A DNA stretch of 64,000 nucleotides. Origin: Bacteriovoracaceae bacterium. GTDB lineage: Bacteria; Bdellovibrionota; Bacteriovoracia; Bacteriovoracales; Bacteriovoracaceae. Under the pieces are notes generated by a model. The model was not told where the DNA came from. It ran no database searches and was given only the letters and a program-made list of their open reading frames with translations. Shown here in pieces: positions 17,440 to 26,031 of this stretch. The position numbers and the translations under genes are program-made. The stretch is from NCBI GenBank assembly GCA_013141065.1, contig JABFRR010000016.1, positions 228,595 through 292,594 of the forward strand. The letters are read 5' to 3'. Within the stretch, counting starts at the first letter, position 1, and the number at the start of each line of letters is the position of its first letter.

Positions 17440-18760
17440 GAAACAGAATTTATCAGTAAACTTATTGGTGCGTCTACAGAAATTAGATTTCACTTTGGAT
17501 GAAGTCATAATTGAATTCGAACAAGTTTTTAAAATGAAGGGAATGCCAGGAATTCTAGAAGTTATCTTTGAATATATAGATGGCCTGCTGGTAAATAATA
17601 TCGCCACTGCGGTCATCCCCAAGATGCAAAGAGAGTGCTGTTCCAATGATATTTGGCATTCCCACGGCTGGACAACTAAGACGGTTAAAACGAGTATGGG
17701 CAAGCTAAAGCTCCGGCTCAAGCGAATGAAGTGCCTATGCAAGACCACTCACACCCCATTTCATTTATTCTTTGGTCTTAGCAAAAAGAAAAATTTCTCG
17801 AATGAACTTCAGAAAAAATGTTGCGAGTTGGTATGCAACCAGAGCTACCGCCGAAGTAGCAAAGAACTAAACTCCATTGGCAATTTGGATATTAAAAAGA
17901 TGGAACTCTATAGAATAGTAAACTCTTGCGATCTGGACTTTCAAAATACAAAAAATTTAAAAAATATTAATTCCCTTATGGCCGACGGCACGGGATATAA
18001 ACCCCACTTTGAAGATCAGAAATCCGAGTTGAAAATTATTGTTGGATTAGATAATGAGAACCGCCCCATTCCCATTGGAGCGTGGATTTTTAAGGGCTGG
18101 AAAGCTATCGGTACAGAACTAAAGAAAAATAATTCTCCTACTAATAGACTTTTGGTCTTTAAGCCTATAGCAAACGTTTTAATAACTGATGGAGAACTTG
18201 CCCTTATCAAGGGCCTCAAGCATTTGGCGCATCATCTACAGCGCTGTCAGTGGCATTTTGTAAGGGATTTTAAAAACGCCTATGTCTACCTAGAAAAGGG
18301 CGATAAATCCACCTGTCGCCAGATACAGAATGAATTATACGAGCAAATAAATACTTGCATGGATGCTCTTAATAAGGATGAAAAAACTGTAATTGATTCA
18401 ATAGTAAAGGCCGAGTTGCATCTTGAAGAATTAGAAAAAAAATTAAAAATAGAAAAATTTAATAAAGCGGCAACTTATGTGAAAAATGCTCGGCAGGAAC
18501 TCTTCACTCACTTGAAAATAATTTTAACTACTGGAGAAGAGGTTTACAGGACGACGTCGCTAATAGAACGAGTTATGCGGGAATTGGCCAGACGATTTAA
18601 ACGAATCGCTCACAACTGGAGCGAAGCTGGAGCTGAAAGACTTGCTCGAATGTTGCTTCGATTTACTCTTGATAAAAAAGGCTGGGACAAGGTTTGGGAA
18701 CAAAAAATTATTATTACGGGGAATTTTAAACTGGAGACAACTGGTATCTATCCCACATGA
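17438..18760 (+). CDS. DDE transposase (ISLre2/ISH6-like group)
   Basis: A 440-residue transposase. An N-terminal cysteine-containing region (SHGWTTKTVKTSMGKLKLRL, then MKCLCKTTH) precedes a catalytic core with a plausible DDE triad: D183 in MADGTGYK, D251 in ITDGELALIKG and E377 in TTSLIERVMRELARR. The C-terminal pattern RIAHNWSEAGAERLARMLLRF fits the UPF0236/ISLre2 and ISH6 type of element; ISKra4 relatives are an alternative. The stop codon lies within the right terminal repeat. AAGGA sits 5-6 bases before the ATG, within the stem described separately. The reading frame is unbroken. Confidence 0.88.
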   Translation: MKQNLSVNLLVRLQKLDFTLDEVIIEFEQVFKMKGMPGILEVIFEYIDGLLVNNIATAVIPKMQRECCSNDIWHSHGWTTKTVKTSMGKLKLRLKRMKCLCKTTHTPFHLFFGLSKKKNFSNELQKKCCELVCNQSYRRSSKELNSIGNLDIKKMELYRIVNSCDLDFQNTKNLKNINSLMADGTGYKPHFEDQKSELKIIVGLDNENRPIPIGAWIFKGWKAIGTELKKNNSPTNRLLVFKPIANVLITDGELALIKGLKHLAHHLQRCQWHFVRDFKNAYVYLEKGDKSTCRQIQNELYEQINTCMDALNKDEKTVIDSIVKAELHLEELEKKLKIEKFNKAATYVKNARQELFTHLKIILTTGEEVYRTTSLIERVMRELARRFKRIAHNWSEAGAERLARMLLRFTLDKKGWDKVWEQKIIITGNFKLETTGIYPT

Positions 18761-18774
18761 AACGGGACACTAAC
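18749..18774 (-). repeat. right terminal inverted repeat of the insertion sequence
   Basis: Ends CGGGACACTAAC. It contains the stop codon of the transposase at 18758-18760. Confidence 0.88.
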
Positions 18775-18927
18775 CAAACTTGCCGGATATTATTAGAATT
18801 TTTATGATTAGTCGAGTAAATCAGGCCTTTAGTAATCTTTACAGGTCTGTCTTTAATAAAATCGTGTAACTTTTATAATTACCCGTAACAATTCCATGAT
18901 TTGAATGCTACATCCTTTATATAAACA

Positions 18928-18939
18928 TTCGTTAACGAA
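18928..18939. promoter_or_regulatory. 12-bp perfect palindrome upstream of the exported hydrolase gene
   Basis: TTCGTTAACGAA lies 20 bases before the ATG at 18960 and just after an AT-rich TATATA. The position suits an operator, but no regulator is identified. The remaining 185-base gap from the insertion sequence shows nothing else. Confidence 0.25.
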
Positions 18940-18959
18940 CTTAAATAAGTAGAGTTTTT

Positions 18960-20006
18960 ATGAAAATCAAGCATTTATTTGGCATACTGTTAGTAACTCT
19001 AAGTTTTTCAATAGAAGCATTTGCTAAAATTGAAACTTTTAACCTCACAATAGACACAGGACGTTTGATTTCATTTGAAATAGTTCGTGCCCAAAATTCA
19101 AAATTACCTACATTCTTATTTTTACCTGGCGTCAACCGCGGCTTACTGGCCAGTGATGAAGCATTGGAGACTCTATCTAGCCTAGGATATGGCATCGTGA
19201 CAATGAATTTTAGCACTCAGCCAATTTCGGTCTCTGCTCTACCGAAAGGAGTTAAGCCACACTTCAGAAATAATATTTACAAACTTGATGACCTCAACAC
19301 TGAAGTTCATGCTCTTTCAAATGAATTAAAAAAGAGCTTTAATGTTAAAACGATTATCCCGGTTTCAATTTCATTTAGCTCTGCAGTTAGCTCCACACTC
19401 AAAAATTTTCCTTTAATTGTCGATGCTGTACCAATGACTTCATCTGCGGCAGTTAACCCTGAACTTGAAGCTTATATCACTTACTTAAAATCAGCTGAAA
19501 TATTCAATCCTATTTTTGGCCCTGGAATTTCACGTACACTTCTAGACCAAGCCTACGCGCAAAAATGGGGTGGCCAAGTTGATGCTATAGTAGACGAATT
19601 TGAACTTAATAAAGAAAGAAGATCAGACATGATAGAGGGCTATAGTGTTTTTAGTCGTGCTTCAGAAAGATTTGTTTGGGATTTAAAAAATACTGCTCCA
19701 GAGACAAGAAGAGTCTTTATTTTTGCCAAAAATGACTCTCCTACATTACTTAAAGACCAATTAGAGCTTTTTTTAAAAGCGATGGACAGCACTCCTAATG
19801 CACTGGCCTTTATTGTTAATAACTCCGGACATGTCGTTTCGAGTGATCAACCAGCGGCCTATGCAGGCATTTTAAATTCACTTGTTGCTGCCAATCTTAA
19901 AAATATCTCCGGTATCTTTGAAGTAAATCCTGGATCAGACAAAATGAAATTTTTTACTGGTGCAGAAGCTAAAAAATATATTAAGAATCTTATTAATACA
20001 TTGTAA
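18960..20006 (+). CDS. exported alpha/beta-hydrolase-like protein
   Basis: A 348-residue protein with a signal peptide (about 1-22, cleavage after AFA). The layout suggests an alpha/beta hydrolase: LPTFLFLPGVNRG (about 48-60) resembles the strand-to-oxyanion-hole segment, VSISFSSA (about 137-144) occupies the nucleophile-elbow position, FIFAKNDSP carries a likely acid and NNSGHVV a likely base. The elbow lacks both glycines of GxSxG, so catalysis is uncertain. It is followed 2 bases later by a metallo-hydrolase gene. I do not recognise a narrower family. Confidence 0.72.
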   Translation: MKIKHLFGILLVTLSFSIEAFAKIETFNLTIDTGRLISFEIVRAQNSKLPTFLFLPGVNRGLLASDEALETLSSLGYGIVTMNFSTQPISVSALPKGVKPHFRNNIYKLDDLNTEVHALSNELKKSFNVKTIIPVSISFSSAVSSTLKNFPLIVDAVPMTSSAAVNPELEAYITYLKSAEIFNPIFGPGISRTLLDQAYAQKWGGQVDAIVDEFELNKERRSDMIEGYSVFSRASERFVWDLKNTAPETRRVFIFAKNDSPTLLKDQLELFLKAMDSTPNALAFIVNNSGHVVSSDQPAAYAGILNSLVAANLKNISGIFEVNPGSDKMKFFTGAEAKKYIKNLINTL

Positions 20007-20008
20007 TT

Positions 20009-20677
20009 ATGCTTACTTTGAAAAAAAACTCACTCAATCTCATCAGCTTTCCTGTAGGAAGTTACCAGTGTAATTGCTCAATTCTTTATTCAGACAAAAC
20101 AAGAGAAGCACTTATTATTGATCCTGGTAATGATCATGAATTCATACTCAAGAAAATTAACGACCTCAATCTCAAAGTTAAAAAGTTAATACATACTCAC
20201 GCACATTTTGACCACATTGGCAGAAGTACTGAAGTGGCCCATGCCACCGGAGCGAGTTTGCATCTCCATAAAGGTGATCAATTTCTCTACGATGCTCTCC
20301 CGCAACAAGGCATGTTTTTTCGACAAATTGTAGGTACTCCTAAAAAACTCGATTCCTATCTAGAAGATGGAGAAGAATTTAGTTTTGATGACCCAGAAAT
20401 TAATACTTTTTTAAAAACACTCCATACTCCAGGCCATACACCTGGTTCATGCTCATTTTATACTGAATATTTTGATGAACCAATGCTCTTTGCCGGAGAC
20501 ACACTCTTTAGAAGATCTATTGGCAGAAGTGATCTGCCTGGAGGAGACGGGCCTCTACTTATTAAATCTATCAAAAGCCGATTGTTAATTCTCCCAGATG
20601 AAACAAATGTCATTGCCGGTCACGGCCCTGAGACTCGAATTTATGATGAGAAAAAACAAAATCCTTTTTTATGTTAA
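20009..20677 (+). CDS. metallo-beta-lactamase-fold hydrolase (glyoxalase II-like)
   Basis: A 222-residue cytoplasmic metal hydrolase. All metal ligands of the fold are visible: THAHFDH (63-69), the histidine in HTPGHTPG (H139/H143), the bridging aspartate in FAGDTLF (D164) and the histidine in IAGHGPET (H205). The short form resembles the YcbL/GloB-like group that hydrolyses thioesters such as S-lactoylglutathione. The true substrate is unknown. The start lies 2 bases after the preceding stop, so the two genes are co-transcribed. Six bases separate its stop from the convergent ferrochelatase-MFS gene. Confidence 0.85.
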   Translation: MLTLKKNSLNLISFPVGSYQCNCSILYSDKTREALIIDPGNDHEFILKKINDLNLKVKKLIHTHAHFDHIGRSTEVAHATGASLHLHKGDQFLYDALPQQGMFFRQIVGTPKKLDSYLEDGEEFSFDDPEINTFLKTLHTPGHTPGSCSFYTEYFDEPMLFAGDTLFRRSIGRSDLPGGDGPLLIKSIKSRLLILPDETNVIAGHGPETRIYDEKKQNPFLC

Positions 20678-20682
20678 ATAAA

Positions 20683-23100
20683 TTATAAGCCCGATTCTTT
20701 TTTCACCTCAGGTAATTTCATAAGCATCACAATAGGAATAATTAAAAAGATTGCCCCTAAATAATATGGATAAGCAGACCCATATTGATAATAAATAATT
20801 GCGGCCGTTATCGGGCCCACGACTCGGGCGAGAGCTCCCAGTGATCTAAAAATACCCACACTTCGTCCTTGTTCTTCTGGTGGCGTATAAAGAGTCACTA
20901 AAGAAGTCAGGCAAGGAATAATCATAGACGATCCAACTGAAAGGAAAAATAGTCCGACATACAATAACCACGAGGAATGTGCGAGACCTATACAAATTAA
21001 TCCAGGAATTAAGGTATAAAGACCTTGAATTGCCATTTTCTTTTCCCCAATCTGACCTGCTTTTCGTCTGACGTATCCGCCTTGAACCATCGCCAAAATA
21101 AATCCAATAAAAATAAAAAGATAAGCATTTTGCATAGACGTATAACCCAGTCTTTCAAATGCTAAAAAGGTTAAAGTAAATTCCATTCCTGAAAACGCAC
21201 TTAAGAATAAAAAATTACCGAAGTTGACAATATTCACTCCAGGATAAGGAAGTGGCTTAAAGATTTTAAAGGGGTTTGCACTTCTTACTGTTTCAGTTAA
21301 TCCTCTTTTTTCAGGAGGTAAACTTTCCTTAAATCTTTTTGAAACCCAAATTATATTAATAAAGGCCAACATAAATGAAAGGGCGGCTGGCATGGAAAAT
21401 GGATTCACTCCGTATTGTGACCATTCTGGATATATTTTTGTGAGATCGATAAGGGATAAAATTCCTCCGATGGCGGGCCCAATAACAAATCCCAAAGCAA
21501 ATGCGATACCTATAACGGCCATTCCTTTCGAGCGTGTCTGAGGACTAGTCACATCGGCCACTACGGCCGTTGCAGTTGAAATATTACCCCCCATAATTCC
21601 ACCCAGGATTCGGGCAATAATTAAAAGGGTGAACGAACCTGAAAAAAACCAGAGAATATAACTTAGCGCGAGGCCGGTAAGCGAAACGAGTAGTACTGGT
21701 TTTCTCCCTACGCGATCTGAAAGACTACCCCACATTGGAGCAGCGATGAATTGTAAAAATGAATAAAGTGCACCGAGAATACCGCCGAATAAAACAATTC
21801 CTGAAAAAACATTTGAGCCTTCAGTGTATTGAGAAATCGTTTGAATAGATCCAAAAATGGCCTTTAAAAAAACATTATCCGCATCTACTGTTAAGTAATG
21901 TTTTGCCAGACTCGGAAAGAGTGGGAAAATAATAGAAAAACCAACTAAGTCTAAAAAAATAGTGAGAAAAATAATTTTAAGCGAAGATTTTGCTTCAGTT
22001 GTTAGTGGAGGCGATTTTTGTTTTAACTCAATGGCACTCATTTCATTAAATTCACGGTAATCACTTACTTCGAGTGTATAAAAATCTTTTTCACGAGTTT
22101 TATCGTCTGCTAGGCACTGATTTTCAATAAAATGAGCAAAATCTTTACACCATTTATCATTATCATTTAAGCAGGGAATGAAATGAATATCTCCCCCATG
22201 CTCGTGAGCCGTTTCTTTAAGCTCTGTTCCTAATTCATCTAGTGTCTCTAAACAATCTGCCACGAAACTAGGAGAATAGACTGCTAATTTTTTTTCTCCA
22301 CTTTCTACTAATTTTATCACGGTGTCTTCAGTATAGGGAGTGAGCCATTCTTCTGAGCCAAATCTCGATTGAAATGTAATCGTAATTTTATCTTGAGTTA
22401 TATTTTGTAAACGCGTTTTTATAAGAAAGTAGGTCTCATAGCAGTGTTTATAATAAGCATCACCTTTAGTTACAACTCGACGTTTTTGAATTCCATGAAA
22501 AGTTAAAAGCAATCGATCGACACTTACACCTTTGTTTTTAAATTCTAACAAGGACTCATCAATTCTTTTGACACTGTTATCAATGAAAGCTTTAGAAGTA
22601 TGAAAGTTTGTCATAATACTCAGTTCAGGAATCTTCACTCTACCCTTTATTTCAGATGCCAGGCCATCAATACCTGAAGCGATAGTTGATTCAGAGTACT
22701 GTGGAAACATTGGGACAACTTTTAATTTAACTGCAGGATTAGGGTCTGCCTCCCAATCATCCCAAACTTCATTGACTCTTGGGCTAGTCAGTAAAAAGGC
22801 GTGATTAACTTCTACTTTTGGTGAAGTGAGATGGCCTCTCACTCGATCAGTAAATGCCTTAGTTATAGTAATGAGTGGAAAAGATGTCCCATCCCAAATG
22901 CGAGAATAAAGCTTCGCCGAGCGTTTTGGTCTAAACGGTAAGACAAAAAGATTGAGAATTAATTTCCAAACGAATGGATTTATATCCACCACACGTGGAT
23001 CGGCAAGAAACTCCTTTAAAAATGCCCTGACATCGCTGACTTTGGGGCTTTTAGGTGAACCTAGCTGAACAAAAACAACTTTCGTTTTTCCTTCACTCAC
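20683..23100 (-). CDS. hemH: ferrochelatase fused to an MFS transporter
   Basis: One 805-residue frame joins two proteins. Residues 1-335 are ferrochelatase, which inserts Fe(II) into porphyrin: VQLGSPKSP near the start, MFPQYSEST (131-139), the catalytic histidine in LTFHGIQKR (H202), FQSRFGSEEWLTPYT (243-257) and SPSFVADCLETLDEL (276-290, with the family's conserved glutamate E285). After a polar linker (about 336-372), residues 373-800 are a 12-helix major facilitator with motif A GSLSDRVGRKP (458-468) and motif C GFVIGPAIGG (537-546). The start is GTG with AAGGA 8-9 bases upstream. An internal ATG at 22041 lacks a ribosome binding site, arguing that the fusion is made as one chain. Coupling of haem synthesis to transport of haem, porphyrin or another compound is an inference. 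Confidence 0.92.
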   Translation of the reverse strand: MSEGKTKVVFVQLGSPKSPKVSDVRAFLKEFLADPRVVDINPFVWKLILNLFVLPFRPKRSAKLYSRIWDGTSFPLITITKAFTDRVRGHLTSPKVEVNHAFLLTSPRVNEVWDDWEADPNPAVKLKVVPMFPQYSESTIASGIDGLASEIKGRVKIPELSIMTNFHTSKAFIDNSVKRIDESLLEFKNKGVSVDRLLLTFHGIQKRRVVTKGDAYYKHCYETYFLIKTRLQNITQDKITITFQSRFGSEEWLTPYTEDTVIKLVESGEKKLAVYSPSFVADCLETLDELGTELKETAHEHGGDIHFIPCLNDNDKWCKDFAHFIENQCLADDKTREKDFYTLEVSDYREFNEMSAIELKQKSPPLTTEAKSSLKIIFLTIFLDLVGFSIIFPLFPSLAKHYLTVDADNVFLKAIFGSIQTISQYTEGSNVFSGIVLFGGILGALYSFLQFIAAPMWGSLSDRVGRKPVLLVSLTGLALSYILWFFSGSFTLLIIARILGGIMGGNISTATAVVADVTSPQTRSKGMAVIGIAFALGFVIGPAIGGILSLIDLTKIYPEWSQYGVNPFSMPAALSFMLAFINIIWVSKRFKESLPPEKRGLTETVRSANPFKIFKPLPYPGVNIVNFGNFLFLSAFSGMEFTLTFLAFERLGYTSMQNAYLFIFIGFILAMVQGGYVRRKAGQIGEKKMAIQGLYTLIPGLICIGLAHSSWLLYVGLFFLSVGSSMIIPCLTSLVTLYTPPEEQGRSVGIFRSLGALARVVGPITAAIIYYQYGSAYPYYLGAIFLIIPIVMLMKLPEVKKESGL

Positions 23101-23201
23101 TGCTTTATTCCTTCGTGATAAAATGATATAAATAGACTAATAATTAATTACCAAAATAAATCCATAACGACTATGGAAACTCGATGAAAAAAGGTGATAA
23201 A

Positions 23202-23735
23202 ATGGCCTCTAAATCAACTAGACAGAAATCTCCACCTACTGGTCGTCAAAAAGAATTAAAAGATTTTGCCCTCGGTGAGGCCCAAACGAATTATCCAACG
23301 ACCTATTCTCCAAAGATTCTTGAAGCTTTCGATAATAAAAATCCTAGCTCTAAAGCTTGGACTACATTTATATGCACAGAATTCACATCACTTTGCCCTA
23401 AAACAGCTCAACCAGATTTTGCTAAAATTTTTATCAATTATATTGCCGATAAAAAAATGGTGGAATCAAAATCTCTTAAGTTGTATCTTTTCGGCTTTAG
23501 AAATCATGGTGACTTTCATGAGGACTGTGTACAAAAAATTTGTAATGACTTGGCAAAATTAATGAAGCCTCATTATTTAGAAGTTATTGGTGAATTTACC
23601 CCACGAGGTGGAATTGCGATTTTTCCTTTTTCGAGTTATTCGTCAAATGAAAAGCAATTTGTAAATCTTCGCGAACAAAGAATGCTTAATTATGCTCCTG
23701 GCAAATACTCAATGGACCTCTCAAAACTTTATTAG
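23202..23735 (+). CDS. queF: NADPH-dependent 7-cyano-7-deazaguanine reductase QueF
   Basis: Reduces the nitrile preQ0 to preQ1 for queuosine in tRNA. The catalytic cysteine and aspartate lie in EFTSLCPKTAQPDF; the NADPH-binding segment LYLFGFRNHGDFHED and the closing FTPRGGIAIFP follow. At 177 residues it is the short unimodular (YkvM-type) form. The ATG at 23202 is chosen because AAGGTG ends 5 bases before it; an in-frame ATG at 23184 would add six residues but has a poorer site. tatA starts 9 bases after the stop. No other queuosine genes are in the window. Confidence 0.95.
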   Translation: MASKSTRQKSPPTGRQKELKDFALGEAQTNYPTTYSPKILEAFDNKNPSSKAWTTFICTEFTSLCPKTAQPDFAKIFINYIADKKMVESKSLKLYLFGFRNHGDFHEDCVQKICNDLAKLMKPHYLEVIGEFTPRGGIAIFPFSSYSSNEKQFVNLREQRMLNYAPGKYSMDLSKLY

Positions 23736-23744
23736 GAATAACTT

Positions 23745-23948
23745 ATGGGAATCGGACTCACGGAAGGACTTTTAATTGCGGCCATAGCCATACTATTTTT
23801 TGGTGGTAAAAAAATACCTCAACTTGGGCGAACTTTAGGAGAATCTATCAAAGGATTCAAAGAAGGGATGAAGCACAATCCAAATAATCCTAAGGTCGAT
23901 AGTACTGCTGAGGCTAAGACAGAGGCAGATAAAAATAAAAAGTCTTAA
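23745..23948 (+). CDS. tatA: twin-arginine translocase subunit TatA/E
   Basis: A 67-residue protein of the Tat export pore. A single N-terminal membrane helix (about 5-20) leads through the FFGGKKIPQLGR hinge (18-29) into an amphipathic helix and a charged, disordered tail rich in Lys, Asp and Glu. AGGA lies upstream of the ATG. tatB and tatC are not adjacent, so this copy is separated from the rest of the translocase. It shares a transcript with queF. Confidence 0.93.
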   Translation: MGIGLTEGLLIAAIAILFFGGKKIPQLGRTLGESIKGFKEGMKHNPNNPKVDSTAEAKTEADKNKKS

Positions 23949-23971
23949 TATTTAAGTATCTTTGAAACCCT

Positions 23972-25540
23972 TTAGCTAAAGGCTTCAACTATTTTGAGCA
24001 CGAGTGCTTGATCTCTTGGAGTCACATCTTTTAATTCAAAACATTTCTTGACTAATTCATCATAAGAAATGGTTATGCCCTTTTTTTGAAGAAGTTTGTC
24101 AGCATAGCGGACTGCTCGGTCTATAAGTTTATTGTTGCTGGCCCTTACCCATGTCATTAAATTATCTTCATAGCGCCCCATCCTTCCCATTATTACTGTC
24201 GAAAGATTATTCAAAAGAATTTTTAACAAAAGGTGGGTTGAAAGAAAATTCATGTCTTCTAAAATGAAGTCGTGCTTAATTTCATCAAGCTCGAAAGTAA
24301 GTTTATTGGCGTGCTGATTAAAAGTAATTTTAAAATTGTGATGAATGATGTGATGATAGTTTTCTCTGAGACGAGGAAATTCTGCAGAAATATTAAAACC
24401 CATTAAGCGTTCTCTTGAAGTTTGTGAAGTCACTTCTTTCCAATGAAAAGCTCTAGGGGGTCTGCCTAATAAATTATTCCATGCTTCTTCATTGTTATTA
24501 GTTTCATTTATAAAGAGATAAGAGAGCGAGGGAATTTTATTTTGGTCGAGTTGATTTTCAAATGGGTAGAGGCTAAAAGTTGGTGAGCGCTCAGTGGTGT
24601 CGGTGAGAATACTTATTCCAAGTGCAGAATCTGTTTCATAAAGCAGGTATTCACCTTGTTGGTAAATGTCACTTTCTCTTTCAATAAATGGTTTTAAAAA
24701 ACTAAAATCAGTCGAATTAAAAATATTAGTGAATTTGGCCAGTTCAATTCTTGCCGCATCAAAACTTTGGTCAAAATACCACATCGCCAGCCCCACGCCA
24801 TACATGAGTATCGTTGTCGCTTGCATTCGAGTGCTGCCCGTTAGGGCCATGGGACCTACGGTAAGATTAATTTTATGAATTTTTGGATTTGAAATAACTT
24901 TCTTAGATCTTTCTGCAGAAAGTATGAGTATGTCATCAGGATTACAATAAAGAAAAAATGGTTCATTGGTGCTTATTAGGCTTGCTGCCTCAGTTGCACC
25001 GATTACAAATGGAGTTTCTCCACCTTCTGTCGTAGAAATGAGTAGGTCACCTTGTTTAAAGCCTAATTCTCTTAACTGCCTTTCACCAAACTCAGGAAAA
25101 TCTTCAAATTTTTCTACTGAGTGAATGAGAGCGACATCTCCTCCGGCCATAAAACTAATAACTCTTTCTTTTAAGACTGGATTATTCTTGTGATGGACTC
25201 GCCAAATTGCTTCAAGTGCTAAAGAAAGTCTTCCTGTAGCACCACAACCGCACAAGAAGATGTTTCCACCACTATCAATAGTTGTCTTTATTCTTTGATG
25301 TAAAAAACTCAATTCACCTAATTTATCATCAAGAATTTTAAAAACATCAGAGTCAACATTCTTAATTGTTAAAATGGCCTGAGCGATATTATGTTTCGCT
25401 TCATGAGAAAGATGCATGGTTTTAATGTTTGGGGATTCAGTTGGAAGATTTCCAAGTTTAAAGTGATTTGCTACTTTTAAAAACTCATTGGCGTTTGATT
25501 GTTCAAGACTAGTCACAGTCTTATTTATTTGTGCTTCCAT
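23972..25540 (-). CDS. SIS-domain protein of the MurQ/glucokinase-regulatory type
   Basis: A 522-residue sugar-phosphate-binding protein. The first half resembles N-acetylmuramic acid 6-phosphate etherase MurQ: LPTESPNIKT near the start (31-40), the phosphate loop GCGATGRLS (98-106), STTEGGETPFV (169-179) and GPMALTGSTRMQATT. MurQ is normally about 300 residues; here a further 220 residues follow, as in vertebrate glucokinase regulatory proteins, which carry two SIS domains. It may be an etherase for MurNAc 6-phosphate recovered from own or prey peptidoglycan, or a sugar-phosphate sensor. AGGTG precedes the ATG. It is convergent with tatA and 16 bases downstream of the response regulator gene. 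Confidence 0.78.
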   Translation of the reverse strand: MEAQINKTVTSLEQSNANEFLKVANHFKLGNLPTESPNIKTMHLSHEAKHNIAQAILTIKNVDSDVFKILDDKLGELSFLHQRIKTTIDSGGNIFLCGCGATGRLSLALEAIWRVHHKNNPVLKERVISFMAGGDVALIHSVEKFEDFPEFGERQLRELGFKQGDLLISTTEGGETPFVIGATEAASLISTNEPFFLYCNPDDILILSAERSKKVISNPKIHKINLTVGPMALTGSTRMQATTILMYGVGLAMWYFDQSFDAARIELAKFTNIFNSTDFSFLKPFIERESDIYQQGEYLLYETDSALGISILTDTTERSPTFSLYPFENQLDQNKIPSLSYLFINETNNNEEAWNNLLGRPPRAFHWKEVTSQTSRERLMGFNISAEFPRLRENYHHIIHHNFKITFNQHANKLTFELDEIKHDFILEDMNFLSTHLLLKILLNNLSTVIMGRMGRYEDNLMTWVRASNNKLIDRAVRYADKLLQKKGITISYDELVKKCFELKDVTPRDQALVLKIVEAFS

Positions 25541-25556
25541 GACACCTGCTTAAAAT

Positions 25557-25928
25557 TTACAACTTAAAATCTAACTTTATAATTTCTAAAACTGCTTCAA
25601 GATCAAAGGGTTTAAGTATCAATGCACGCCCCCCCATTGATTTAAGTTTTTCTTCACTTATATCAAATGCACCAGTCAGAAGATAAAAAGTTGGCATAGG
25701 CTTATAACTTGCTTTTATTTTTTCTAGTAATTGTAATCCAGACATTTCACCCATGTTGTTATCTGAAATAATGACTTGAATATTTGGATTATTTTCACAA
25801 ATCGATAAGGCTTCCGCCCCTGAACTAGCGGCGAGAGTCGTCACACCATCTACTTGCAATATTTCTTGATACATCTCCAGCAGATCTGCGTTGTCATCAA
25901 CAATAAGTAAAATTGGTTTTTTATCCAT
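25557..25928 (-). CDS. single-domain response regulator
   Basis: A 123-residue stand-alone receiver. The acidic pair is D11/D12 in LLIVDDN, the phosphoacceptor D56 in VIISDNNM, the switch threonine T85 in LLTGA and the conserved lysine K106 in ILKPF. No output domain or adjacent kinase gene is present. The gene stops 16 bases before the MurQ/GCKR-like gene and probably shares its transcript, which is the only clue to its context. Confidence 0.9.
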   Translation of the reverse strand: MDKKPILLIVDDNADLLEMYQEILQVDGVTTLAASSGAEALSICENNPNIQVIISDNNMGEMSGLQLLEKIKASYKPMPTFYLLTGAFDISEEKLKSMGGRALILKPFDLEAVLEIIKLDFKL

Positions 25929-25973
25929 TCCTAGATTCTATTACACAATTTGATTTTAGGTTTTTTTTTGTAC

Positions 25974-26001
25974 AAAAAAAAGGAAGCCTAAGCTTCCTTT
26001 T
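25974..26001 (-). terminator. intrinsic terminator after the ffh-rpsP-khpA run
   Basis: On the minus strand, AAAAGGAAGC pairs with GCTTCCTTTT around a 4-base loop and is followed by a run of T. It lies 30 bases downstream of the khpA stop. Confidence 0.8.
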
Positions 26002-26031
26002 ATGTATTTTAATGTTGTCTTAGTTATTCAA

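Larger units (their letters stand above)
17207..18774 (+). mobile_element. apparently intact insertion sequence, about 1.57 kb
   Basis: A single-transposase element bounded by imperfect 26-bp terminal inverted repeats that begin GTTAGTGTCCCGTTT on each side. It lies between two divergently placed exported hydrolase genes and interrupts neither. The exact ends are uncertain by 4 bases: if the repeats start at GTGTCCCG (17211 and 18770), the flanks share TAACC (17202-17206 and 18771-18775), which could be the remains of a longer target duplication. No frameshift or stop is seen in the transposase, so it may be active. Confidence 0.88.

Noticed and set aside
17419..17748. 109-codon minus-strand open frame
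   Set aside because: It lies opposite the transposase start, has no known motif and overlaps the non-coding leader; it is a shadow of the transposase frame.
22021..22060. Separate start for the MFS half of the ferrochelatase fusion (ATG at 22041)
   Set aside because: No ribosome binding site precedes it and the linker reads as normal coding sequence, so a single fused protein is preferred.
23969..23982. Palindrome CCTTTAGCTAAAGG between tatA and the MurQ-like gene as a terminator
   Set aside because: It has no loop and no T-run on either strand; it overlaps the end of the MurQ-like coding region.
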